Assembly: GCF_900116105.1 (NCBI RefSeq)
Contig: NZ_FPAC01000004.1
Coordinates: 1 to 64,000 of the forward strand
Direction of reading: 5' to 3'
Source: Paenibacillus sp. 453mf
Lineage (GTDB): Bacteria; Bacillota; Bacilli; Paenibacillales; Paenibacillaceae
DNA: 64,000 bases
Shown: in pieces, positions 19,401-26,192 of the stretch
Layout: the number at the start of each line of letters is the position of its first letter
Numbering within the stretch: position 1 is the first letter of the stretch
Notes under the pieces: generated by a model
Told to the model about the DNA's origin: nothing
Databases searched by the model: none
Seen by the model: the letters and a program-made list of their open reading frames with translations, nothing else
Translations under genes and position numbers: made by a program

Positions 19401-20049
19401 GCACAACCTCGGTGCCCGATGCGTTTGTTTTCGTGGATGTATAAAAGTCCGGTGTATATAGAGTCAGATGATTGCTCTCTCTGTAACGATTTATGCTCGT
19501 CAGATTGGTCTGGGTGCCGTCAATAGTCACCGACATTGTCAGCTTAGGCTTACCGTAAACCGACGTACCATCCTCCTTGAGCCCAAAGGCAAAAGAGCTT
19601 GAACCGCTGTTCAAGATGCGGCCCTGATCAACAAACAGGCCATTCGGTACCCCTGTTCCGTAGCCTGATAGGTCATAGAAGTCGCCGTTAATGCCAGCGA
19701 TTACACGGTTGCCCGGAGCATCTGTATGCTCGGCCATTTCCGACACGCCTTCCATTCCATATACGTATCCACCTTTTGTTCCTGCACGCAGGTCCAAATG
19801 GGGTGAATCCGGATTAAATTCGACAAAATGCATTTTTTCGAGACCTCGATCGATCTCCATGTCATACCAAGTGTACTCTGCGCCTGGGGCGAGCTCTGTC
19901 TTTCTTACATCCACAACACGGCCGAACGCCGTATCCGGTGCTTCTGACATCGCTGCATAAACACTGCCCAGCGGCTGCAGCACGAACAGTACTGCCAGCA
20001 GAAAGGCAAGAAAAGCTTGTCCCGATCTGTGATACCAACGAATCATCAT
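13435..20049 (-). CDS. Giant SLH surface protein: NAGPA phosphodiesterase plus calcineurin-like phosphatase
   Basis: The start is ATG 20049, with GAGAGGAG six bases before. The 2204-residue product has a signal peptide (to about 33). A phosphodiester glycosidase (NAGPA/DUF2233) domain covers about 75-400, with GVNGDFYDLSGYGTG, HPRTAIG and MNLDGGGSST. Two Ig-like Big domains and a carbohydrate-binding-like module (about 590-750) follow. A cohesin-like module lies at about 880-1010. A purple-acid-phosphatase-type Fn3 plus metallophosphatase occupies about 1110-1450, with metal motifs GDSQA, VGDMVDNG, GNHEV and NGHDHIY. Four Big_2 repeats come next (about 1480-1790), then three SLH domains at the end (about 2020-2200). 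It should work outside the cell on sugar phosphodiesters and phosphate esters; the exact substrate is unknown. A terminator follows at 13375. Confidence 0.9.
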   Translation of the reverse strand: MMIRWYHRSGQAFLAFLLAVLFVLQPLGSVYAAMSEAPDTAFGRVVDVRKTELAPGAEYTWYDMEIDRGLEKMHFVEFNPDSPHLDLRAGTKGGYVYGMEGVSEMAEHTDAPGNRVIAGINGDFYDLSGYGTGVPNGLFVDQGRILNSGSSSFAFGLKEDGTSVYGKPKLTMSVTIDGTQTNLTSINRYRESNHLTLYTPDFYTSTKTNASGTEVVLQVLEGDVKSGQTMKLKVLEVRANQGDAPLAEGTVVLSASGTKLPIVSSLAAGDELTASFQLDGEWQDASMVISGQGPLVEDGVVQSGVGPEGVHPRTAIGTKADGSIVLFEIDGRAPGFSEGVTTEELANILADIGVVDAMNLDGGGSSTFVARMPGTSDVQMLNRGSDGGERATGNGLLLVNTAPEEAASRLAITPGEERVLAGSSYKFAAAAVDRAGHPADHEGAITWSVSPDLGTISEDGEFIAGQNAAAGQVVASAGGLEGTAEVEIVDQITELQFPDDIKTYNTGVNETLTVTALRDGQVIQLSNDVLEWRVEGNIGTIDDKGVFHSTNEGGQSGTITASYKGIETSMEVNVGVPPVVLEEFESIENYKASGAAYNSVEVDLNTDPDYIRSGDGSIKLSYDFVGKIGTSGAYVSANSKAENIQIPGYPQKIGMWVYGDGQKHWLRAQVRDGNNADFAIDFTGADNGVDWTGWKYVEANVPAGKTTPLTMDLPVRYMETNNNKKTAGAIYIDQIRAIYGPLDEDHEPPVITDLSPAEDTTVTTGTPVIRAHAADAGWDAEVHPGTPLIDPDKIRMYIDGEQVAHTLYPPEGSISYTPQLPLEDGYHTVKLAVRDLSGNQTIKEWNFTVDTGAPKFRYTTPEQVYAGHTYTVNISADQVDQLIGGHLELGFDTAFVKDISVQKGDKLTESQLTHSVDTETGVARLQFSGLESASLTDEDIVAQITYTVKGTASGMNQIAFRSSELDLIDSTEPKSYRGASLKSEIKHELLLQWDENIAQNYVTTFSVTDENGNPVEGAKLFADGAEVGDGTLVTDASGQLRTGQLTEALKSYDVQAIKDQQHSLVSEFTTSALAGTETPYNISVGMGEDPTTSRSFNWHTHPSVNETVVEIAEEAGFAGFDQPGVIRLNGDSKLFNTQDIGTIRVHKANADRLKPGTAYIYRVGDGAEHYSEQGSFTTAPDTGDYTKFLVFGDSQAADLAGFELWGRTMDAANAEHPDAEFMVHVGDMVDNGFKEQEWNWWFSVVQEELMNLTAVTLVGNHEVTGTKKNGDFLAHFNHPLNGTENQKGTNYSFDYKNMHISVLNSEYDIEEQRAWLEADLENTDKQWKLVFFHRGPYASIYDTENVRTALTPVFDKYNVDLVMNGHDHIYLRTYPLNNQEIVGEREGTTYIIPGSTGPKFYERTVRDFQNVVVDKKIQMYSSVEVDGDTLTVTTKTVDGELVDKAVLENPTHTVEAPTSEIQVGEELQLGVSGMLPEDMEWSVSEPSEEQLEEGLDGLVEVSESGVVKGIKSGEVVIRATSKSSPNRFGDIRLHITESEAPVAIELKGKPWLKPGETDTTVVEAVYASGERMPITEGVLYQSTDPTIAEVDELGVVSALAEGTVQIKAEYAGLTDEYNLQVNEEQVEPELAYIQISGPEQLHVGETSTTVTQAVYTDNSLHPLTEGVQYTSSEETVAAIDSEGTITALREGVTVISAVYGEFSNAFTLTVFYEDKPAVQLERIELTGIPLKLELNDTARAVVNGYYSDGTESAVTEGVTFSSSNKNVAGIDANGVIRTHHTGETVITAVYGDESASQALRVEASDPDDDNSDNGSNEDNGNSNGSGEGEASDTPGRLIVSEEDLNALGSEGHIQFSMGSNAFTELVIPGKAAELAEGKTITVQANNVRVAIPSEVLRRFADLASDEQLADSTIVLRAAAANDADVSSWLSQAEDRYAAALQMGAAYDLTLSLEPSNGEVITLNEFEKPIVISLPVPEGAEPALTGIYYGESNGSITYIGGTVRNGWVTAELNHFSFYAAMEYNKSFADLSAGHWAESAVKQLAARQIVEGTTMERFEPNRTVTRAEFAAMLARLLDLEGEAQEDFTDVSSDQWFADEVGLAAKAGIVQGYADGSFAPGQRITRQEMAAMIVRAYTYQTGEKPESGDTGYTDLKDSPQWAVQAIKAAHTLGMVTGFSADEFRPLGVGTRAESAQMMYNLANILNQ

Positions 20050-20209
20050 TTTTTTCTCCTCTCCCTGATGTTGTATATTATTTATTCGCTCTACCAAATT
20101 GTAGTAATGAATTGTTAACTTAACTATTGAACTGTGTAACCTCGGCCGCTTAGAAATATAAAAGGTATTCGGAAAGCCGCCTTGGACGACAATCAGAATA
20201 CCTAATCTA

Positions 20210-20476
20210 CTAAACTGACAATGAATTAGACTGAGTAATCAGTGAGCTCTCATTGACATTTTTGGAATTCGTCGTTAACGTAAGCCGAAGATTAATCGTC
20301 GTCGATTTTTTGGATGGGAAGCTTGCGCTGATTACCGAATCGAGTGCCTCTGGAGATGCCGAGTTAAACCATTTCGACCTGGATTGATAGTTCTTCTCTG
20401 TAACACCGCCGATCTTCTTCTCCTCCACGAGGTCAAGTAATCCACCTTCGTACAGCTTGGTAATGTGATAATGCAT
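20210..20476 (-). pseudogene. ArsR-type winged-helix fragment
   Basis: The frame holds the recognition part of a winged helix (MHYHITKLYEGGLLDLVEEK, then KIGGVTEKNYQ). It stays open upstream to about 20580, reading LLDLLGESGGN, so the ATG at 20476 falls in the middle of the DNA-binding domain. No start codon with a ribosome binding site is found upstream, and the first helix looks altered. The C-terminus stops early after a TTINLRLTLT stretch. I read it as a decayed metabolite-responsive or ArsR-like regulator. A functional short protein cannot be excluded. Confidence 0.5.
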
Positions 20477-20680
20477 GTTCCCGCCCGACTCGCCCAGTAG
20501 ATCAAGTAGATCAGAACAGGAAAAATTTGTAAACAGGCATTTTAGAAAAATAACATTAGCCCCTTCAATCCGTGTTCGCCCCCTTTTATTCTAAGACAAT
20601 ACAAACTATTATAGTGGTTAGGGCTTAATATAATTTGAGAATCTACGCAAAGGTCCTCAATTAGGAGGAATCAGGCAGTC

Positions 20681-21898
20681 ATGTTAAAAACAGAGTATAT
20701 TGACGTTCTCTCAGTGATCTCACATAAGCTGTATGATTCTGCTGCGAATGTCATGAATACAGCGAGCAAGCTCATACCCGCTAACACGTTTTGTATAGCT
20801 AACCTGGATCATCTTTCTACGAAGGTGCTCAAGTCGTTTAATCGCGACAAGCTTATTCTAGAAGAAGGGCTGGTCGTCGATAATGCAGAATCATATTGTG
20901 CACTCGTTACCGAACATGCTCAGGGGCCGCTCATTATTGATAACAATCTGACCCATCCCTTAACTAAGGATATGGATGCGACTCGATTCGTTGGAGGCTG
21001 TTCGTTCATAGGAGTTCCTATACGGAATGAGAAGGGGGAATTCTATGGCTCCCTCTGTTCCTTTGACCATGGATTTTACCGCTATCAGGAGCGAGATGTC
21101 GATCTACTTCTCTCCTTGTCTTCCTTCTATACGGATCTACTTGAGCTTGAGTCCACCATTGACCGGTTACAGATGGCCGAGCAAGCTGCCGTACAAGTTC
21201 TTGATAATAAAAAAAATCTCCTGGCCGTGCTCAGTCATGAAATCCGTACGCCTATGAATGGGGTGCTGGGAATGGCCGACTTGCTCAAATCTACCGAACT
21301 TAATGAGGAACAAGCACTATATGTAAATGTTATCGAGGAGAGCGGCAACCATCTATTGAACATGATGGATCAGATTCTGGAGTATTCCAAGATGGAAGCC
21401 GGCATGATTACAGTAGAGAATCACCCTTTCCAATTAAGTGAAGTGGTTGAGCATGTGATACAGCTGTTCACTCCCGAAGCACAGAAGAAGGGCATCCGAT
21501 TGTATGCTGAATACCATGTAAGTCAGGATTTGACACTCCATGGTGACATTCAAAAAACACGTCAAATCTTGATTAACCTGCTTGGAAATGCAATCAAGTT
21601 CACTGAGCAAGGTGAAGTCGGCATATCCGTACAATTAGAGGATGCTGCAGAGAATACCGTGAATGTGTGTTTTGAAGTAAGAGATACTGGGGTTGGCATC
21701 CCCGCGGATCGAATAGATCTTCTCTTCAAGTCCTTCTCCCAAATTCATAGTAACCCAAATAAATTCAGAGGTGCAGGACTTGGGCTCTCCATCTGCAAGC
21801 ACCTTGCTGAATTAATGAGCGGAACGGTGTGGCTTGAAGAAACGAGTGAGCGCGGAAGCCGGTTTATATTTAAATTTTGCAGCTGCACTGCCTCATAA
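20681..21898 (+). CDS. Soluble GAF-domain sensor histidine kinase
   Basis: This 405-residue protein lacks membrane segments. A GAF domain occupies about residues 15-155 (VGGCSFIGVPIRNEKGEFYG). HisKA follows with the phospho-acceptor box SHEIRTPMNG near residue 188. The ATPase domain has N-box LLGNAIKFTEQGEV, G1 DTGVGIP and G2 GAGLGLSI. It should autophosphorylate on His in response to a cytoplasmic ligand or redox state. No response regulator is adjacent, so it is an orphan kinase; its receiver partner lies elsewhere. AGGAGG precedes ATG 20681. Confidence 0.92.
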   Translation: MLKTEYIDVLSVISHKLYDSAANVMNTASKLIPANTFCIANLDHLSTKVLKSFNRDKLILEEGLVVDNAESYCALVTEHAQGPLIIDNNLTHPLTKDMDATRFVGGCSFIGVPIRNEKGEFYGSLCSFDHGFYRYQERDVDLLLSLSSFYTDLLELESTIDRLQMAEQAAVQVLDNKKNLLAVLSHEIRTPMNGVLGMADLLKSTELNEEQALYVNVIEESGNHLLNMMDQILEYSKMEAGMITVENHPFQLSEVVEHVIQLFTPEAQKKGIRLYAEYHVSQDLTLHGDIQKTRQILINLLGNAIKFTEQGEVGISVQLEDAAENTVNVCFEVRDTGVGIPADRIDLLFKSFSQIHSNPNKFRGAGLGLSICKHLAELMSGTVWLEETSERGSRFIFKFCSCTAS

Positions 21899-21918
21899 GA
21901 CATATTTCACCATAAACA

Positions 21919-21948
21919 AAGAGCAGCCGCCATAGCGTGCTGCTCCTC
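21919..21948 (-). terminator. Terminator between convergent kinase and merR genes
   Basis: GAGCAGC (21921-21927) pairs with GCTGCTC (21939-21945). The T-rich tail (CTTTGTTTA) is on the minus strand, so it mainly ends the merR operon. Confidence 0.6.
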
Positions 21949-21966
21949 CAACATATAAGTATGAAT

Positions 21967-22356
21967 TTATACCTCGCCGGATCGATTCAACCTCTGCTCT
22001 TTCTTTAGGATGGTCTCCTCATATCTGGATATTTTATCATCCAGCCGTTCCAGCAATTGTGTCATTTCTTCTAATTTCGTATGCAGCTGCATACGCTGTT
22101 CAATCAACAATTTTTTTCTAGACTCCAGGGTTCCATCTCCCTGCTGGAATAGACCGACATATTCAATCAACGTTTCAACCGGAAGCCCTGAACCACGCAT
22201 ACATTTAATAAATTCCACCCATTTGCAATCTTCTGCTGTGTAGTCTCTGATTCCGCTCTTATTACGGTTTACAGGCGGAATAAGTCCTACTCGTTCATAG
22301 TAACGAAGGGTATCCGGTGTTAATTTAAACTTTTCACTCACCTCTGCGATCAGCAC
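21967..22356 (-). CDS. MerR-family regulator (AdhR-like)
   Basis: The product is 129 residues, with an N-terminal MerR winged helix (LTPDTLRYYERVGLIPPVNR) and a C-terminal coiled coil (about 80-125). No metal-binding cysteine pair is visible at the C-terminus, which fits the thiol/aldehyde-responsive AdhR branch rather than metal sensors. The start is GTG 22356 after GAGGTGAGGTGAGG. It lies 37 bp behind the aldo/keto reductase on the same strand, and both are probably transcribed from the 19-bp-spaced promoter at 23439-23469, so the regulator controls its own operon. An aldehyde-responsive activator is the likely role. Confidence 0.88.
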   Translation of the reverse strand: MLIAEVSEKFKLTPDTLRYYERVGLIPPVNRNKSGIRDYTAEDCKWVEFIKCMRGSGLPVETLIEYVGLFQQGDGTLESRKKLLIEQRMQLHTKLEEMTQLLERLDDKISRYEETILKKEQRLNRSGEV

Positions 22357-22393
22357 GCAGCCTCACCTCACCTCATGATAGTCTAGATCATTC

Positions 22394-23386
22394 TCAGCGG
22401 GAGAGTGCACCGACCACCGGATGTGGAACATACGGCTCTTCGAGTGCCGTTATTTCTTCAGGTGTCAATTTAACGGATAATGCGGCAGCCGCATTTTCAA
22501 GATGGGATATTTTCGTCGCACCGATGATCGGTGCCGTCACTGGTTCTTTTTGCAGGAGCCAGGCAAGAGCAATTTGCGCACGAGGAACCCCGCGATTCTG
22601 TGCGATCGCTGCAAGCTGATCTACGATCAAGCGATCCTTATCCGCCATGGGATCATATTTTGACTTCGCCGTTTGATCTGTCTCGGAGCGATGCGTCGTC
22701 TCCTCCCAATCTCGCGTCAATCTTCCCCCGGCAAGCGGGCTGTATGGGATCACACCGATCTTTTCTTCCCGGCACAGTGGCAGCATCTCGCGCTCCTCTT
22801 CCCGATAGATCAGATTCAAGTGGTTCTGCATGGACACAAAGCGGGTCCACCCGTTTCGCTCCGCAACATTCAGCGCTTTCAAGAACTGCCATGCATACAT
22901 GGCCGAAGCCCCAATGTACCTTGCTTTGCCCGCCTTCACCACATCATGTAGTGCCTCCATTGTTTCTTCAATAGGTGTCTCGTAGTCCCAGCGGTGAATT
23001 TGGTACAGGTCTACATAATCAGTTCCCAGCCTTTTGAGACTTTTATCAACCTCACTCATAATCGCCTTCCGGGAAAGCCCTGCGCCATTCGGACCTTGAT
23101 GCATGCGAAAATGCACCTTTGTCGCAAGAACAATTTCATCTCGATTGGCATAATCCTTCAGCGCTCTGCCCACAATTTCTTCGCTTGTCCCATCCGAGTA
23201 AACATTGGCTGTATCAAAGAAATTAATGCCCAGCTCAAGCGCTTCTTTAATCACCGGACGGCTGTTTTCTTCATTAAGTACCCATGGGTGAATCCAGCGG
23301 TCTGCTTCTCCAAAGCCCATGCAGCCAAGACAAAGCCGGGATACATCCAAACCGGTATTTCCAAGCTTTACGTATTCCATTTCCAT
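22394..23386 (-). CDS. Aldo/keto reductase
   Basis: This 330-residue NADPH-dependent oxidoreductase has the TIM-barrel AKR fold. Catalytic residues are visible as D/Y in FFDTANVYSDG, K in VLATKVHF and H in DLYQIHRWD. The C-terminal SPLAGGRLT and IIGATK segments bind cofactor. Its substrates are probably reactive aldehydes, suggested by the AdhR-like regulator in the same operon. Start ATG 23386 has GAGGTG eight bases upstream. Confidence 0.93.
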   Translation of the reverse strand: MEMEYVKLGNTGLDVSRLCLGCMGFGEADRWIHPWVLNEENSRPVIKEALELGINFFDTANVYSDGTSEEIVGRALKDYANRDEIVLATKVHFRMHQGPNGAGLSRKAIMSEVDKSLKRLGTDYVDLYQIHRWDYETPIEETMEALHDVVKAGKARYIGASAMYAWQFLKALNVAERNGWTRFVSMQNHLNLIYREEEREMLPLCREEKIGVIPYSPLAGGRLTRDWEETTHRSETDQTAKSKYDPMADKDRLIVDQLAAIAQNRGVPRAQIALAWLLQKEPVTAPIIGATKISHLENAAAALSVKLTPEEITALEEPYVPHPVVGALSR

Positions 23387-23438
23387 TCTGTAAGCACCTC
23401 ATTTTCCATTAATGTTATCAGCACAGCTGATCCCTGTT

Positions 23439-23469
23439 ATTATCACACTTGGAGTTAACTCCAAGTCAA
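23439..23469 (-). promoter_or_regulatory. MerR-type promoter of the AKR-merR operon
   Basis: On the minus strand the -35 TTGACT (23464-23469) and -10 GATAAT (23439-23444) are 19 bp apart, as in promoters activated by MerR-family twisting. The spacer holds a perfect 20-bp palindrome ACTTGGAGTTAACTCCAAGT (23447-23466), the classic dyad form of this family. Confidence 0.85.
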
Positions 23470-23526
23470 CAGATAATTTAAAAGGTAGCTCATTAATGAG
23501 GGTACTTTCCTATATAACTAGGTGAT

Positions 23527-24411
23527 TTACGCACCTGCACCGAATCTTTTGCGATACCCGCACTTACGGCACAGCTCCTCCACTGCTTCCCGCCGTGAGA
23601 AGCCATAGAACAGGTTGTTTGCTCGCTCACCCTCCACAATCTCGGAGAAAGGAGTACTGTGGATATTTCCCAGATTAATGACACCTTCCCCGTCCAGACA
23701 GCAAGGGATAACTGTGCCATCTACCAATACTCCGGCTTGTGTTCTAAGCCCATGACAGAAGCCTTTGCCATCATCCTCTTCGGCAGCTAGAGACGGCCAT
23801 TCAAACTCATGATCCTGGTTCAAGTATATATTGTGGGCAATCTTAACCCCGCTGCCGGGCGTCACCTTCTCCTCAATCTTGAAGTCCAGCTGGAACTCTC
23901 TCTCCAACACTTCAAGAGTTTCCCGATTACGCTGCTTCTCTAGATTGGTCATGTTATCTTGCGTCAAATTCCATAACCGGAAGGATACAATAATATCCTG
24001 CTTAACCGCTTCTCGCACAAACGAAATAATATGAGCAAGATACCCCTCCCGATTGGTCGACCCTTCATGACCGTCAAAGCTGTGCAGCGAAAAATTCATC
24101 TGCCTTACTGCAGGCTTCCCAATAATCCGATGCTTCGCCTTCTCGATCAGCGTTCCATTTGTCGTCATGTTCACTTTGAACCCCTTGGCATATGCAGCAT
24201 CCAGCAGCTGATCGAGCTTCGGGTGAAGCAGCGGCTCGCCTTTGACATGCAAATAGATGTGGTTCGTATGAGGTTTAATCTGATCCAAAATATTATTAAA
24301 GGTATCCAAATGCATAAACTTGGCCTGACGGCTTGTCTGCGGACAGAAGCTGCAGGCGAGATTACAGATGCTAGTGATTTCAACATATACCTTCTTGAAT
24401 GTCTTCAACAC
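23527..24411 (-). CDS. Radical SAM/SPASM-domain protein
   Basis: This 294-residue protein has the radical SAM cluster motif near the N-terminus (C17-x3-C21-x2-C24 in SICNLACSFCPQ) and GEPLLHP, which contacts SAM. A C-terminal SPASM-like cysteine region follows (CHGLRT.., IPCCLDGEG, ELCRKCGYRKRF), predicting auxiliary Fe-S ligation. Such enzymes modify peptides, sugars or other small substrates; no precursor-peptide gene is seen next to it. GTG 24411 is preceded by TGGAGAA. It follows the YkyA-like lipoprotein at 38 bp, so co-transcription with lipoprotein and deacetylase is likely. Substrate unknown. Confidence 0.85.
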   Translation of the reverse strand: MLKTFKKVYVEITSICNLACSFCPQTSRQAKFMHLDTFNNILDQIKPHTNHIYLHVKGEPLLHPKLDQLLDAAYAKGFKVNMTTNGTLIEKAKHRIIGKPAVRQMNFSLHSFDGHEGSTNREGYLAHIISFVREAVKQDIIVSFRLWNLTQDNMTNLEKQRNRETLEVLEREFQLDFKIEEKVTPGSGVKIAHNIYLNQDHEFEWPSLAAEEDDGKGFCHGLRTQAGVLVDGTVIPCCLDGEGVINLGNIHSTPFSEIVEGERANNLFYGFSRREAVEELCRKCGYRKRFGAGA

Positions 24412-24449
24412 GAACGTTCTCCATTCTTTGTAAGATCTACTCTACCAGT

Positions 24450-25115
24450 TTACAGCAATGCCTTGATCTCTGCTACAAAAGCCTGGTGCTTATTATTGAA
24501 CGTCTTTGTCGCCTCGTTAAATTCATTCTTAATCTCATTCACTTCGACAAATACGAGATTGCGTTCAGCCACCTTTGCTTTGAGTTCAGTGATCGAGAGA
24601 AGGCTTCCCTTCTCTTCCAGCAGAGCGTACAGCTCGGTTTCTGTCTGAAGAGCCGATTCATATCGGGTGTACAGCTGATCAAAAATACGCTGTCGAGCTT
24701 GATAGTCTGCCCATAGCTCCTCCGCCTGAAGGGACACCCCTTCGCTGACCTTGCTGCCTCTAAAGACAGACAGTTCTTCTTCCCAGCGCTCGCTCTGGAT
24801 CTTCGCAGCATCCATAATGGATTTGGAAGCATCGAGCAGGTCCGCACGCTCCTTCACATGGATTTGTGCGTTGTCCAATAGCTCTGCGAGCTCTTCGCTA
24901 TCTTCTCTGCCTTGTTCCAGAATCGCTTCATAGAGCACCATATCCTCCTCTTCAAGCGCTGCGAGCTGATTCAGATCGGAATGCATCTGATTCTCGGTTT
25001 GTACCGTCGTCTCTATTGCATGCACAATATTCACCGCTTCCTCCTTGCTGCAGGCCGTCAATACGGTGATGCTCACCAATAATACAATGAGCTTTCTTAT
25101 TCGACTCCTTGCCAT
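24450..25115 (-). CDS. YkyA-like cell-wall-binding lipoprotein
   Basis: A lipobox (VLLVSITVLTAC) ends the signal sequence, and the rest is one long, charged helical stretch as in YkyA/PF10368 lipoproteins. The mature part is predicted coiled coil and sits outside the membrane. GAGAGGAAG lies before ATG 25115; an alternative ATG at 25139 overlaps the deacetylase stop (ATGA), which also supports translational coupling. YkyA-type proteins are poorly understood and are thought to bind cell-wall material. Its pairing with a polysaccharide deacetylase agrees with an envelope role. Confidence 0.78.
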   Translation of the reverse strand: MARSRIRKLIVLLVSITVLTACSKEEAVNIVHAIETTVQTENQMHSDLNQLAALEEEDMVLYEAILEQGREDSEELAELLDNAQIHVKERADLLDASKSIMDAAKIQSERWEEELSVFRGSKVSEGVSLQAEELWADYQARQRIFDQLYTRYESALQTETELYALLEEKGSLLSITELKAKVAERNLVFVEVNEIKNEFNEATKTFNNKHQAFVAEIKALL

Positions 25116-25135
25116 ACCTGTCTTCCTCTCTATAT

Positions 25136-26056
25136 TCATAGCCTTGTATCGTGTGAAAAATTCATCACAAAGTGCTGCTCAGGATTGTAAGCCTCAATCT
25201 TATACCCCTTTCTCCTCAAATATTGAATGATCGCAGGCAGCGCTTCCAGTGTCTGCTCCTTCTCATGGAACAGAATAACTTCCACATCCCGGTGCACATC
25301 CTTCTTAACATTGCTTATAATCTGCTTCGGCTTGCCCGGCAAATCCCAGTCAAGTGAGTCAATCGTCCAGTCCCACAGCTTGTAGCCCGAATCTGCAATA
25401 TCTTCACGAAAATCCTCGCCAATCTGTGGTGAGCTTCCAAAGGGAGCACGTACCAGCTCCGGAGAATAGCCTGTGATCTCCTGAATTATAAGCTGCTCTT
25501 CATTCACCTCATCCAGGAAATTCTCAGAGCCGCCGCTCTTATATAAATGATGATAATTATGACTCATCGTGTGCATTCCCGGATAATGTCCTTCCTCCGT
25601 TATCCGTTTCACTGCGTCCGGACATTTATGTATTTCAGAACCGATCATAAAAAACGTCGCCTCCACATCGTGCTGCTGCAGGACATCCAGAATAGCGCCC
25701 GTATATTTACTCGGCCCATCATCAAATGTCATATAAGCTGTCTTCTCTACATTTCCTTTATAGATGACAGGCAGCTTCTTCTCGGCCTTAACTACTGTAA
25801 ATCCCCCAAGCAGGCTTGGTTGTTCTATCTCGGTCTGGAAGCCCTCATGCTGCCCGAAGAGGCTTGTATCGATATTGCCAAAATTCCAAATCAGTATAAT
25901 CGCACCCGCCATGACAAATGAAGCGATTAAGCTGCGGTAAAGTCTCTTCATTTTACGATTTGCTCTGCGATTTGCTCTGCGATTTGTACTCCTATTGGAT
26001 CTGCTATTTGTACGGTATGCGGTTCTACGGCTTGCTTGTCTTCGATCTCTTCTCAA
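25136..26056 (-). CDS. Polysaccharide deacetylase, membrane anchored
   Basis: The 306-residue protein has an unusual Arg/Asn-rich cytoplasmic tail of about 38 residues, built partly from a tandem repeat (NRRANRRANRK). One membrane helix follows (about 42-60), then an extracellular NodB domain. The catalytic motifs are TFDDGPS (Asp pair) and HTMSHNYHH (metal-binding His-x3-His). It likely removes acetyl groups from peptidoglycan or another N-acetylglucosamine polymer. It is the first gene of the operon with the YkyA-like and radical-SAM genes and diverges from the hydrolase at 26193. Confidence 0.88.
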   Translation of the reverse strand: MRRDRRQASRRTAYRTNSRSNRSTNRRANRRANRKMKRLYRSLIASFVMAGAIILIWNFGNIDTSLFGQHEGFQTEIEQPSLLGGFTVVKAEKKLPVIYKGNVEKTAYMTFDDGPSKYTGAILDVLQQHDVEATFFMIGSEIHKCPDAVKRITEEGHYPGMHTMSHNYHHLYKSGGSENFLDEVNEEQLIIQEITGYSPELVRAPFGSSPQIGEDFREDIADSGYKLWDWTIDSLDWDLPGKPKQIISNVKKDVHRDVEVILFHEKEQTLEALPAIIQYLRRKGYKIEAYNPEQHFVMNFSHDTRL

Positions 26057-26192
26057 ACGGTGTCACTTCTTTCAATTGATTCTCTTTCTATTATTTAGGT
26101 TAAAATAAATAGCCTCGACTTGAATGACAACCAGGTAACAATAGAATAAAATAATCTTAACTATAACGATTCCTAATATATCCAAAGGAGCG

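Noticed and set aside
18727..19461. Long plus-strand frames (up to 244 codons) within 13.4-20 kb
   Set aside because: They are shadows of the giant SLH gene: Cys/Arg-rich, no start signals, no known domains.
20060..20140. Pho box upstream of the giant SLH gene
   Set aside because: TTAACA and TTACTA occur 11 bp apart, but a full set of four half-sites is not seen; too weak to call.
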